A stretch of DNA of 64,000 bases from Rikenellaceae bacterium (GTDB lineage: Bacteria; Bacteroidota; Bacteroidia; Bacteroidales; Rikenellaceae). Made by a program: the position numbers and the translations under genes. This document shows, one piece after another, positions 46,110 to 54,411 of the stretch (within the stretch, counting starts at the first letter, position 1; every line of letters starts with the position of its first letter). A model generated the notes under the pieces. It was not told the origin of the DNA, ran no database searches, and saw only the letters and a list, made by a program, of their open reading frames with translations. The stretch is from positions 275,271 to 339,270 of the forward strand of contig JAFRZW010000007.1 of NCBI GenBank assembly GCA_017442365.1, in the 5' to 3' direction.

Positions 46110-46412
46110 ATGCAGTTTTTAGCAGAATATAACCTCGAAGGAGTGGTCATCGGACTGCTCACATTTTTGATTATTGGACTGTTTCACCCGTTGGTGATCA
46201 AGGGCGAATACTATTTCGGCGTGCGCTGTTGGTGGGCATTTTTCTTGTTTGGAGTAGTCGCACTCATCGCGGCACTCTGCATCGAAAGTGTGATGTGGTC
46301 GGCAGTGTGTGGCGTTGCGGCGTTCTCGTCGTTTTGGGGCATAGGCGAGCTGTTTGAGCAGCGTCGCAGGGTCGAACGCGGTTGGTTCCCGAAGAATCCC
46401 AAACGTAAATAA
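46110..46412 (+). CDS. DUF4491-family small membrane protein
   Basis: 100 residues with three membrane segments (about 10-27, 41-58 and 62-80). It contains the typical start NLEGVVIGLLTFLIIGLFHPLVIKGEYYFG and end FEQRRRVERGWFPKNPKRK of DUF4491, a Bacteroidetes-restricted family of unknown role. A TATATTTG -7 box at 46082-46089 precedes it, facing a similar box for the CapA gene (46063-46070, minus). Confidence 0.88.
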   Translation: MQFLAEYNLEGVVIGLLTFLIIGLFHPLVIKGEYYFGVRCWWAFFLFGVVALIAALCIESVMWSAVCGVAAFSSFWGIGELFEQRRRVERGWFPKNPKRK

Positions 46413-46418
46413 AAAAAC

Positions 46419-46456
46419 AAGCACCGAGCCTCAGCGAAGCTCGGTGCTTTTGTTTT
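46419..46456. terminator. Bidirectional terminator
   Basis: AAGCACCGAGC (46419-46429) pairs with GCTCGGTGCTT (46439-46449), flanked by A- and T-runs, between convergent genes. Confidence 0.9.
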
Positions 46457-46479
46457 TTGGGGTCTATCTCACTCAGTGT

Positions 46480-47814
46480 TTAGAAGTTGTATTTGACCAT
46501 CGCCTGAATGCGGTTGGCACTATTCTTATTCCTTGCCATATTCTTGTGAGTGCCATAAAGATACTCCACGGCCAACTCGAATCGAGGCGTAATGTGGCAG
46601 AACATATTGGCAAAGATGTACTGTCCCTTCTTGTATTGGCTCGGCGACCAATAACCCTCTTTGCGATCGACCACAACCTCAGAATAGCCGCCCGAAACAC
46701 TCCACCAACGTGTGATGTTGAACTTGGCAGCAGCCATCCAGCCATACATCGGCACCGTCTTCATACTCGCGGGATTATCGACGCCGACAACCATATCCAG
46801 CCCTGAGCCGTTCAGATCTTGAACGTACGATGCGATGCCTTTGCCATAGATACCATTGATGTAGGTGTTCAGGCGCTCACCGATGGCTACATTGCCGCTT
46901 AATTGTACGCCCCAACCAAATTCCGAGTAGTTCTTGTCGGCCGACAGATTGTGGTAGTACATATTTCGCAGCACGCCCGACACTCGTACGTGGCTATTGG
47001 CGCGACGCCCCCAATTAAATTGGAAATACATCGGGATATCGGGCATACGCTGATGAAGCGAAGTCATCGTTTCGCCATACGTTGCGCTCACCTTGGGCAT
47101 TTCGGCAGCGATACCCATCGAGAAGTGGTTGCCAAACGAGTGCGAATAGCGGATCATTGTCGAATAGCCAAACGTATAAGAGTTTGGACCTTCGAAATCA
47201 ATCGTTTGAGGTGCTGAATTGAGATCGCAGAATGTGGTTACATCACGACCTAACGTAAATCCATACAGCGATACGTATGCCAGACGGACACGCGGAGTGT
47301 AGCCACTACTGCCACCTCGGAAATCGGCCTCGAACATCGCCACAACGCGACCCAGCGTCGAGTTATTGGCAACCGCTTTGAAGTAGATTGTCGAGGTCGA
47401 GGCGTCCATCATCAGCTTCTGGCGCGTGTTGTAATTGCCCGGAATGGGAATGTCGGCAGGAATAAAGTCGCGGTTATTGACCACACCCTTAAAGTCGTAT
47501 CCCACGCGCATATTCACATTGCCACCTACGGCAAATGCGATCTTGTTCGTTCGGCTCGAAAAGATCATCTGAGGCAGGTAGGGCTGTTCGAAACCGCCTC
47601 GATGTGTCTCGACAAAATCGAGTACAGCTCGGTCGATAGCCATTTGATTGCGTTTGCAATACTCCGCGTCGTTCATTGCATCGTCGTTCACTGTCGTGCG
47701 TTGCACTCCGAGCAGATAGACCACCGGTTGGTAATCGTCGCGGGTGTTCTGAGCCGAAACGGTCGTGGCCACGAGCAGAGCCGCAATTAGGAATCGAATT
47801 GTTTTCATAGGCAT
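46480..47814 (-). CDS. DcaP-like outer-membrane porin
   Basis: The 444-residue protein has a signal peptide ending TVSAQ, a short N-terminal helix region, then a beta-barrel of alternating aromatic strands: KIAFAVGGNVNMRVGYDF, IIPxNYNTRQKLMMDAS-like strands, GYSTMIRYSHSFGNHFSMGI and MFCHITPRFELAVEYLYG. It ends in Phe (MVKYNF), as porins do. It resembles the DcaP trimeric porin family, which in other bacteria imports small acids and sugars. Substrate here unknown. Transcribed alone; no clear promoter identified. Confidence 0.75.
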   Translation of the reverse strand: MPMKTIRFLIAALLVATTVSAQNTRDDYQPVVYLLGVQRTTVNDDAMNDAEYCKRNQMAIDRAVLDFVETHRGGFEQPYLPQMIFSSRTNKIAFAVGGNVNMRVGYDFKGVVNNRDFIPADIPIPGNYNTRQKLMMDASTSTIYFKAVANNSTLGRVVAMFEADFRGGSSGYTPRVRLAYVSLYGFTLGRDVTTFCDLNSAPQTIDFEGPNSYTFGYSTMIRYSHSFGNHFSMGIAAEMPKVSATYGETMTSLHQRMPDIPMYFQFNWGRRANSHVRVSGVLRNMYYHNLSADKNYSEFGWGVQLSGNVAIGERLNTYINGIYGKGIASYVQDLNGSGLDMVVGVDNPASMKTVPMYGWMAAAKFNITRWWSVSGGYSEVVVDRKEGYWSPSQYKKGQYIFANMFCHITPRFELAVEYLYGTHKNMARNKNSANRIQAMVKYNF

Positions 47815-47960
47815 TGAATTAGATTAAAAAATGAGTTCATTGCATCTGTTTCGATGACTCGTTTGATCATCTTTCATTTGTTGTTCAACAAGTTAATCGA
47901 ACGGCATTCAGAGCAAGTTGTATGCCAAATGAACCTCGCTGTCCAAAGCGCACAAAAAAA

Positions 47961-47989
47961 GCAGGGAGAGCATTCGCTGCTGTCCCTGC
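47961..47989 (-). terminator. Terminator of the TonB-type barrel gene
   Basis: On the minus strand GCAGGGA (47983-47989) pairs with TCCCTGC (47961-47967), followed by a run of seven T. Confidence 0.75.
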
Positions 47990-48073
47990 CAACACATCAA
48001 ACCTAATTTATTAACACCTAACGGAGTTTATTGTGTTTTGCATTACTGCCTTAATTGATTGAGTGCGGTGCGA

Positions 48074-50977
48074 TTAACGCGGACCACCGTGCATACCGCC
48101 CGGAGGAGGACCCATAGGAGGACGACCTCCGCCCATTCCACCGCGACCGCCACGACCACCCATACCTTCGTAGTCGTTGATTTCCTTCGAGCCCTTCTTG
48201 CCGAAGTGGCGCAAGTTGTAGATGAATTGAATGGTGTAGTAGCGTCCGATCACGTTGTTCCAACTATTCTGGGTGTAACCCGAACCTGTCGAGCGCGAGA
48301 ACGCGCTGTTCTGGTTGAACACGTCATTGACACCAATCTGAATCTCGCCACGCTGATTCTTGAATATCTTTTTGCCGAGGAAGAGGTTGCAGAGCAAGAA
48401 ATCCTCGTTGTAGTTATTGGTGTAGCCCTTGTATTGGTTATAGACGCAGCTACCCGTGAATGTAAAGCCCTTCCAGAACGACACCTTCATATTGAGCGAT
48501 GCCGAGTGGTTGAAGTAGCGGTTTTTGTTCTTAGCCCGCGAGTTCAGAGCCTCGTTGTAGTTACCGCGCCAAGCCAATGTGAAATCGACATTCTCCGAGA
48601 TGTTCGAACCCAACACAGCGCCAAAGTTATAACCCATATTGCTTGCGTTATTCACTGCGCCGTCGATCATCGACGGTGTGATCGAGTAGCTGACACCTGC
48701 ACGCAGATTCAGGTTACACTTCATAAATGAGAGCGGCGTACCGAAGCTCACCATACCACGAACTGACCACTGACCGTCCATATTCTCGTAGGTCGAGTAT
48801 TGCAGCGGGGTGTAGTCCAATCCCGTGATGTCGGTCGAGGGATTGTAATAGATGCTACTACCGATATAATCCTGCGTTGCCGAGAACATTCCCATCAACA
48901 TAAAGGTACGACCCTTATCGACGTTCGAATTGACGTAGTGTGCGCTGACGCTATGCGAATATGCCTGATTCAGATTGATGTTACCTGTCGATACGTACTG
49001 AGCATTCGAGATGTCCTTGATCTGCTGTAACTGAGTGAGGCTCGGCTCATCGGTCGATGAACGGACGCGAATACGCAACGTGTTCTCGCGGTTGAGTTGC
49101 AGGTTGGTCATCAAGAAATAGGTAAGGTTATCATAATCTCGATTGATCTTGTCATTGCCAACCAAGCCGTCCAAGATAGCGTGCTGGTAATAGACATTAG
49201 CCACAACCGTATTGCGATTCTTCGAGAAGCGGAAACCGGGACCTACGCGATGCGTGGTGTAGTTGCTCTCCGAGTTGGTCGAGAGTTCGGGATCGGGCGT
49301 GAGTCCTGTCGGATCGAAGTTCTCGCCCGTGATGTACGACGACTTGTTGTTCTCCGAGTGGTCGTTGTTAAAACGATATTGGGCACTCAACTGCGAATAC
49401 TTCGACAGCGGCTCGGTGTAGGTGAAGTTAGCACCTAAGTTCAGACCGTTCGACGGAGTGTTGGTATAGAGGTAACGCAAATCTATCGGAGCCTCCAAAT
49501 CCTCGATATTGACCTGATCGGGATCGTATCGCAGTGCCTCGGCCGTATTCGACCAGCTGTTACGCTCATAGACGCGGTCGCGGTAACGAATGTTGCCATC
49601 GAGGGTAATCGTGCGACCTGCCTTGCCCAATTTGACACGATACTGCAAGAACTCGCTGACGTTATAGCCGTGGTTGCGTGTCTTGTTGTAGTTGTCGATC
49701 AGGCTCAGACCACTCTGACCCCACTGCAAACCGTTGGTCGTAGAGTAGGGATTATTCTGCTGGAAACTGAAACCCGTGCGCGACATCAACGAATGATTGT
49801 CCGAAATCTTCCAATCGAAACGGAGATTGACACGATGGTTATTGTTGCGAGTATCCGAGTAGCCTGTCTGAAAGAGCGTATCAATGGGCGACGGAGCCTC
49901 GTACCACTTCTCGGTACGCGAGTTATTCACCGTATTGGTGTTGTTGAAGAAGTAGCTGCCTTGCAGTGTGAACTGCTCGCGTTTGCCAAGTGTAGCCGAG
50001 TAGTTCAGACCTACGGCATTGACCGATGCAATACCAGCCTGCGGACGCACCATATATTGACCTACGCCACGGCCACCGCCACCTCCCGATGCTCCCAAAA
50101 TATCCTCGAACGAGAAGTTCTGCTGGTTGATATTATTGAAAAGTCCAAGCAGCGAAATGCGATGATTACCTTGAAAAATATTGACATTACCACCCGCCAG
50201 ATATTTATGGTTGTCGATGGCATTCTCGTTATTATCGTAACCGTAACCGGCATAGAGCTTACCGAACTGCCCCTGACGCATATGTTTGTGGGTTACGATG
50301 TTCAGAGCCTTGTATCCCTCGCCGTCGTCCATACCCGAGAACTCGGCCTGATCGCTCAGTTTGTTATAGACTTCGATACGATCGACCGCCTGTGCGGGCA
50401 GCGATTGGATAGCAGTCGTTACGTCCTCGCCGAAGAACTCTTTGCCATCGACAAAGACCTTCTTGACGGTTTCGCCCTGAGCCTCAACCTCACCATTGTT
50501 GATGTTGATACCGGGCATCTTCTTCAACAGACCCTCGACGTCCGAGTCGGACGAAACCTTGAATGCGCCGGCATTGTAGCTCACCGTGTCGCCCTTCTGC
50601 GAGGTGCGCATTGCCTGCACCTCCTTAACGACCGATTCGATCATCTCCGAGGTGGGTTTCATTTCGAGTTTGCCAAGTGCCGTAGTTGCCGACTTGACGC
50701 TGACCTGCTTCTCGATATTCTCGTAGCCGATGAACGAGATCGTGATCGAATAATCGCCGTAGGCGAGCGACGAAATCGAGATCGAACCATTATAGCCCGA
50801 GGTTACATACTTTTTCTTATCTGGATTTTTAGCCGATGCGTACTCAACAGTTGCTCCCAGAATGGGCTCGCCGTTTGAGGCGTCGACCAGCTGGGCGGTC
50901 AATTTGCCATTCGACTGTGCAAAGGCATTAGCACAGATCAAGCAGGTTAATACGAATATCGATAGTACTCTTTTCAT
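48074..50977 (-). CDS. TonB-dependent-receptor-like outer-membrane barrel with regulatory domain
   Basis: The 967-residue protein has a signal peptide (MKRVLSIFVLTCLICANAFAQ). A carboxypeptidase-regulatory-like beta-sandwich follows (LTAQLVDASNGEPILGATVEYA), then a plug domain (about 110-230, with GINI NNGEVEAQGETVKKVFVDG and FFGEDVTTAIQSLPAQAVDR). The C-terminal barrel of about 700 residues is Asn/Tyr-rich (OMP_b-brl_3 type). After the last strand (RYYTIQFIYNLRHF) the chain continues for about 40 residues into a Gly/Arg/Met/Pro-rich tail. Substrate unknown; no SusD partner adjacent. A TATTTTTG box (minus, 51002-51009) lies upstream with a suboptimal -33 spacing. Confidence 0.88.
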   Translation of the reverse strand: MKRVLSIFVLTCLICANAFAQSNGKLTAQLVDASNGEPILGATVEYASAKNPDKKKYVTSGYNGSISISSLAYGDYSITISFIGYENIEKQVSVKSATTALGKLEMKPTSEMIESVVKEVQAMRTSQKGDTVSYNAGAFKVSSDSDVEGLLKKMPGININNGEVEAQGETVKKVFVDGKEFFGEDVTTAIQSLPAQAVDRIEVYNKLSDQAEFSGMDDGEGYKALNIVTHKHMRQGQFGKLYAGYGYDNNENAIDNHKYLAGGNVNIFQGNHRISLLGLFNNINQQNFSFEDILGASGGGGGRGVGQYMVRPQAGIASVNAVGLNYSATLGKREQFTLQGSYFFNNTNTVNNSRTEKWYEAPSPIDTLFQTGYSDTRNNNHRVNLRFDWKISDNHSLMSRTGFSFQQNNPYSTTNGLQWGQSGLSLIDNYNKTRNHGYNVSEFLQYRVKLGKAGRTITLDGNIRYRDRVYERNSWSNTAEALRYDPDQVNIEDLEAPIDLRYLYTNTPSNGLNLGANFTYTEPLSKYSQLSAQYRFNNDHSENNKSSYITGENFDPTGLTPDPELSTNSESNYTTHRVGPGFRFSKNRNTVVANVYYQHAILDGLVGNDKINRDYDNLTYFLMTNLQLNRENTLRIRVRSSTDEPSLTQLQQIKDISNAQYVSTGNINLNQAYSHSVSAHYVNSNVDKGRTFMLMGMFSATQDYIGSSIYYNPSTDITGLDYTPLQYSTYENMDGQWSVRGMVSFGTPLSFMKCNLNLRAGVSYSITPSMIDGAVNNASNMGYNFGAVLGSNISENVDFTLAWRGNYNEALNSRAKNKNRYFNHSASLNMKVSFWKGFTFTGSCVYNQYKGYTNNYNEDFLLCNLFLGKKIFKNQRGEIQIGVNDVFNQNSAFSRSTGSGYTQNSWNNVIGRYYTIQFIYNLRHFGKKGSKEINDYEGMGGRGGRGGMGGGRPPMGPPPGGMHGGPR

Positions 50978-51119
50978 TATATATTCCTATTTTCACAGCC
51001 GCAAAAATATTACAAATTTAGTGTCAAATGAATAGTTAGGGCGGTGAAACGCCCAAATCAGGGTGTCAACCGCCCAAACCGCCCGATCAAACAGCCTTGA
51101 TCGGTCATTTCACCTCGCA

Positions 51120-51797
51120 CTATCGAGGCATATATCGCTTCAATTTCGGAGCAATGATCTCCTCCATCAGGTCGTAACCAATCGGGGTGGGGTGTACGCC
51201 ATCTTTGGTGTAGGCGCGATCCAGACCGCCCTCACGATCGACCATCGGAGTATAGAAATCGACCCACTTGCAACCATACTTGCGAGCCAGCTTGCGCAAC
51301 ATCTTGTTCAACTCGACGATCTGCCACGACACATTGCCCAAATCCTTGCGCCACTTGTACTGCTTGACGGGCAGCACCGAGCAGAGAATTACCTTGATGC
51401 GGTTTGCCTTTGCCAACTGAATCATCGACTCGATGTTCTGCGCGATGTGCTCCAACGAGATGTAGCCATTGTTGCGAGCTACGTCGTTCGTGCCTGCCAA
51501 AATAACCACTGCACGAGGATCGAGGTCGATCACATCGGCGCGGAAACGGCTCATCATCTGTTGCGTTACTTGACCACTAATGCCGCGACCTGCAAAATTG
51601 TTGTTGTCAAAGAAGTCGGGGTGCATTTCGTACCAGCACTGCGTGATCGAGTTACCCATAAAGACCACCGTCGGAGCCTTCGTGAGCATTGCGTTAGCCT
51701 TCTCATAGCGACCATAATCGGCCCAATCCTTGTCCTTCTTCTGCGCCGAAGCCACCAATGGCAACACCGCAACGAGGAGCATCAAAAGTTTTTTCAT
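51120..51797 (-). CDS. Secreted SGNH/GDSL hydrolase
   Basis: 225 residues with a signal peptide (MKKLLMLLVAVLPLVASAQ). SGNH blocks: block I VVFMGNSITQCWY (nucleophilic Ser), block III VILAGTNDVARN (Asn), block V YTKDGVHPTPIGYD (Asp-His). The gap between blocks suits a carbohydrate or lipid esterase of the GDSL type, for example removing acetyl groups from glycans. Substrate unknown. It is divergent from the exonuclease/phosphatase lipoprotein, with interleaved promoters. Confidence 0.92.
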   Translation of the reverse strand: MKKLLMLLVAVLPLVASAQKKDKDWADYGRYEKANAMLTKAPTVVFMGNSITQCWYEMHPDFFDNNNFAGRGISGQVTQQMMSRFRADVIDLDPRAVVILAGTNDVARNNGYISLEHIAQNIESMIQLAKANRIKVILCSVLPVKQYKWRKDLGNVSWQIVELNKMLRKLARKYGCKWVDFYTPMVDREGGLDRAYTKDGVHPTPIGYDLMEEIIAPKLKRYMPR

Positions 51798-51837
51798 CGT
51801 TTATCTTTTTTGTTGTTAATATGCCTCAGTGTGATTA

Positions 51838-51867
51838 CAAATTTAGTAAAAGTTGCGCGAAAGGCAA
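51838..51867 (-). promoter_or_regulatory. Promoter of the SGNH hydrolase gene
   Basis: Minus-strand TAAATTTG (51838-51845), 19-base spacer, TTG (51865-51867). Confidence 0.8.
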
Positions 51868-51884
51868 AATATTTCGTAACTTTG
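51853..51884 (+). promoter_or_regulatory. Promoter of the exonuclease/phosphatase lipoprotein gene
   Basis: TTG (51853-51855), 21-base spacer, TAACTTTG (51877-51884). It overlaps the divergent SGNH promoter by 15 bases. Confidence 0.75.
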
Positions 51885-51914
51885 TGTTGAACTAAACTCA
51901 AAACTCCACACACA

Positions 51915-52754
51915 ATGAAAACTCTTTTGCGCGCATTTGTGCTCGTTGTGGCGGCTCTGTTGGTCGCTTGTGGCGCACCCGAGGTGAGCCGTTACAAGGT
52001 CATTTCGTACAACATTCGCATCTTGACCGATTATGACACCGACAGCCTCCATTGGGAGGTCCGCAAACCTGCCACTGTCGCTATGATCGAGAGCGAACAA
52101 CCCGATCTATTCGCTCTTCAAGAGTCGTTGTTGGAGCAGACTCGTTATGTCGAGAGCGAGTGCCCGCAGTACGTGCGCATCGGTGTCGGCGAGAACGACG
52201 AAGATCCTGCAAGTGAGGTCAATGCCATCTTCTATCTGCGCGATAAGTTTGATCTGGTTGAGCGAAAGACCATCTGGCTGAGTGCAACGCCCGATACCTG
52301 CTCGCGCGGTTGGGACGCCGACTATAATCGTATGGCGACCTTCGTAACCTTGCGTGATCGTAGCAACGACAAGCAATTCACCTATGTCAATACCCATTTC
52401 GACCACGTTGGGCGTGTTGCGCGTATCGAGTCGGCAAAGCTGATAGCCGAGCGTGTTGAGACGCTGCGAGTTGCTGGCAATGGGGCAATCATCGTTGGAG
52501 GTGATTTCAACTCCGAGCTCGAAGATTCACTTTTGATACCTATGCAGGCGGTGCTCGGTTATGCTCGCCACGATAGCCCCCTAACCGACAACAAGGGGAC
52601 GTTCAACGATTGGGGTCGTGCTGCCGAGGGCTACATTATCGACCATATATTTTATGCAGGTGTTGCCCCACAGGAGTACCACACTCTCGCTGGCGACTAC
52701 GGAGTTCCCTACATCTCGGATCACTATCCGATCGCATTTACGTTTGAGATGTAA
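51915..52754 (+). CDS. Endonuclease/exonuclease/phosphatase-family lipoprotein
   Basis: The 279-residue protein has a lipoprotein signal ending LLVACGAP. The EEP fold shows VISYNIRIL, LFALQESLLEQ (metal Glu), YVNTHFDHVG, IIVGGDFNSELED (catalytic Asp-Asn) and YISDHYPI (Asp-His). These keep the DNase I/phosphatase catalytic set. Surface or periplasmic location suggests a phosphoester- or nucleic-acid-degrading role; the exact substrate is open. Confidence 0.9.
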   Translation: MKTLLRAFVLVVAALLVACGAPEVSRYKVISYNIRILTDYDTDSLHWEVRKPATVAMIESEQPDLFALQESLLEQTRYVESECPQYVRIGVGENDEDPASEVNAIFYLRDKFDLVERKTIWLSATPDTCSRGWDADYNRMATFVTLRDRSNDKQFTYVNTHFDHVGRVARIESAKLIAERVETLRVAGNGAIIVGGDFNSELEDSLLIPMQAVLGYARHDSPLTDNKGTFNDWGRAAEGYIIDHIFYAGVAPQEYHTLAGDYGVPYISDHYPIAFTFEM

Positions 52755-52772
52755 TCGGTTGTATCTCAATAT

Positions 52773-52809
52773 AAAACCCGCCTCGACAGCAGTGTCGGGG
52801 CGGGTTTTT
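52773..52809. terminator. Bidirectional terminator
   Basis: AAAACCCGCCTCGACA pairs with TGTCGGGGCGGGTTTT around a short loop (52773-52809), between convergent genes. Confidence 0.9.
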
Positions 52810-52829
52810 GCTTTTCGCAGTGTGGCGAT

Positions 52830-54353
52830 TTACTCCCACTCGATTGTTGCGGGCGGTTTCGACGAAACGTCATACACTACGCGGTTGATGCCCTTTACCT
52901 TATTTATAATATCGTTCGACATCTTTGCCAAGAAATCGTAAGGCAGAGGATACCAATCGGCAGTCATACCATCGGTCGAGGTTACGGCACGCAGAGCAAC
53001 GCAATTCTCATACGTGCGCTCGTCGCCCATAACACCTACACTCTGAACGGGTAGCAGAATCACGCCTGCCTGCCAGATCTTGTCGTACAGACCCCACTCG
53101 CGCAGACCGTCGATAAAGATCTTGTCGGCCTCCTGCAAGATCGCAACCTTCTCAGGGGTGATGTCGCCCAAGATACGGATTGCAAGACCCGGACCGGGGA
53201 AGGGGTGGCGACCGAGCAGCAGCGGATCAAGACCCAACTCGCGACCCACGCGGCGCACCTCGTCCTTGAACAACAGACGCAACGGCTCGACGATCTTCAA
53301 GTTCATCTTCTCGGGCAGACCGCCTACGTTGTGGTGCGATTTGATCGTTGCCGACGGGCCATTGACGCTAACCGACTCAATCACATCGGGATAGATCGTG
53401 CCCTGAGCCAACCATTTCACGTCGGTCAGCTTCTGAGCCTCCTCATCGAACACCTCGATAAAGTCGCGGCCGATGATCTTGCGCTTGCGCTCAGGCTCGC
53501 TATGACCTGCCAGATCGGCATAGAACTTAGCCGACGCATCGACGCCGATTACATTCAAACCCATATTGGCATACGACTGCATCACGTCCGTAAATTCGTT
53601 TTTGCGCAGCAGACCCGTATCCACGAAGATACAAGTCAGCTGTTTGCCGATTGCCTTATGCAGCAGCAGAGCCGCCACCGACGAATCGACACCGCCCGAC
53701 AGACCCAACACAACCTTGTCCTCGCCAATCTGAGCGCGCAACTGAGCTACGGTCTCCTCGACGAACGAGGCGGGCGTCCAATCCCGCTTATGACCGCAGA
53801 CACCTACGACGAAATTCTGCAACAACTGCTTGCCCTCGGTCGAGTGATAGACCTCGGGGTGGAACTGAATGCCCCAAGTCTGCTCGCCTTCGATGTGGTA
53901 AGCGGCTACACGTACCGACTCGGTGCTTGCGATGATTTTGTAGTTCTCGGGCACACGTACGATGGTATCGCCGTGCGACATCCATACCTGAGTGGTTGCC
54001 GACAGACCTTTGAGCAGCGGATCGTTAGGCTCTGCCACCGTCAGCATTGCACGACCATACTCGCGCGTACCCGACGGAGCGACCTCGCCACCAAAGTTGT
54101 GCGACAGGTACTGTGCACCGTAGCAGACGCCGAGCAGAGGTTTCTTACCCTTGATCTGCGACAGATCGACCTGCGGAGCGTCCTCATTACGCACCGACGC
54201 GGGGCTACCGGAGAGAATCACACCGATAAACTCGTCCAGATTGGGAACTTTGTTGTAGGGGTGAATCTCGCAATAGACGTTCAATTCGCGCACGCGGCGA
54301 GCGATGAGCTGCGTGTATTGCGAACCGAAGTCGAGGATTAAGATTTTCTCCAT
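52830..54353 (-). CDS. guaA: GMP synthase (glutamine-hydrolysing)
   Basis: Converts XMP to GMP. 507 residues in two parts: a class I amidotransferase ([20 protein letters not shown], nucleophile in [13 protein letters not shown], His-Glu in [11 protein letters not shown]), then an ATP-pyrophosphatase domain ([20 protein letters not shown]) and a dimerisation domain ([20 protein letters not shown], ending [13 protein letters not shown] [10 protein letters not shown]). All catalytic residues visible. It lies 58 bases after pheT on the same strand. Confidence 0.97.
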   Translation of the reverse strand: MEKILILDFGSQYTQLIARRVRELNVYCEIHPYNKVPNLDEFIGVILSGSPASVRNEDAPQVDLSQIKGKKPLLGVCYGAQYLSHNFGGEVAPSGTREYGRAMLTVAEPNDPLLKGLSATTQVWMSHGDTIVRVPENYKIIASTESVRVAAYHIEGEQTWGIQFHPEVYHSTEGKQLLQNFVVGVCGHKRDWTPASFVEETVAQLRAQIGEDKVVLGLSGGVDSSVAALLLHKAIGKQLTCIFVDTGLLRKNEFTDVMQSYANMGLNVIGVDASAKFYADLAGHSEPERKRKIIGRDFIEVFDEEAQKLTDVKWLAQGTIYPDVIESVSVNGPSATIKSHHNVGGLPEKMNLKIVEPLRLLFKDEVRRVGRELGLDPLLLGRHPFPGPGLAIRILGDITPEKVAILQEADKIFIDGLREWGLYDKIWQAGVILLPVQSVGVMGDERTYENCVALRAVTSTDGMTADWYPLPYDFLAKMSNDIINKVKGINRVVYDVSSKPPATIEWE

Positions 54354-54411
54354 AGTTCTATTTGGTTATTAATTGTTTTTCATTCGTAGCACTTTCTGAG
54401 GCAGCCGACGT

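Noticed and set aside
48074..50977. A SusC/SusD polysaccharide utilisation locus
   Set aside because: The barrel protein has no SusD-like lipoprotein or glycan-enzyme genes beside it, and its barrel type is not SusC proper.
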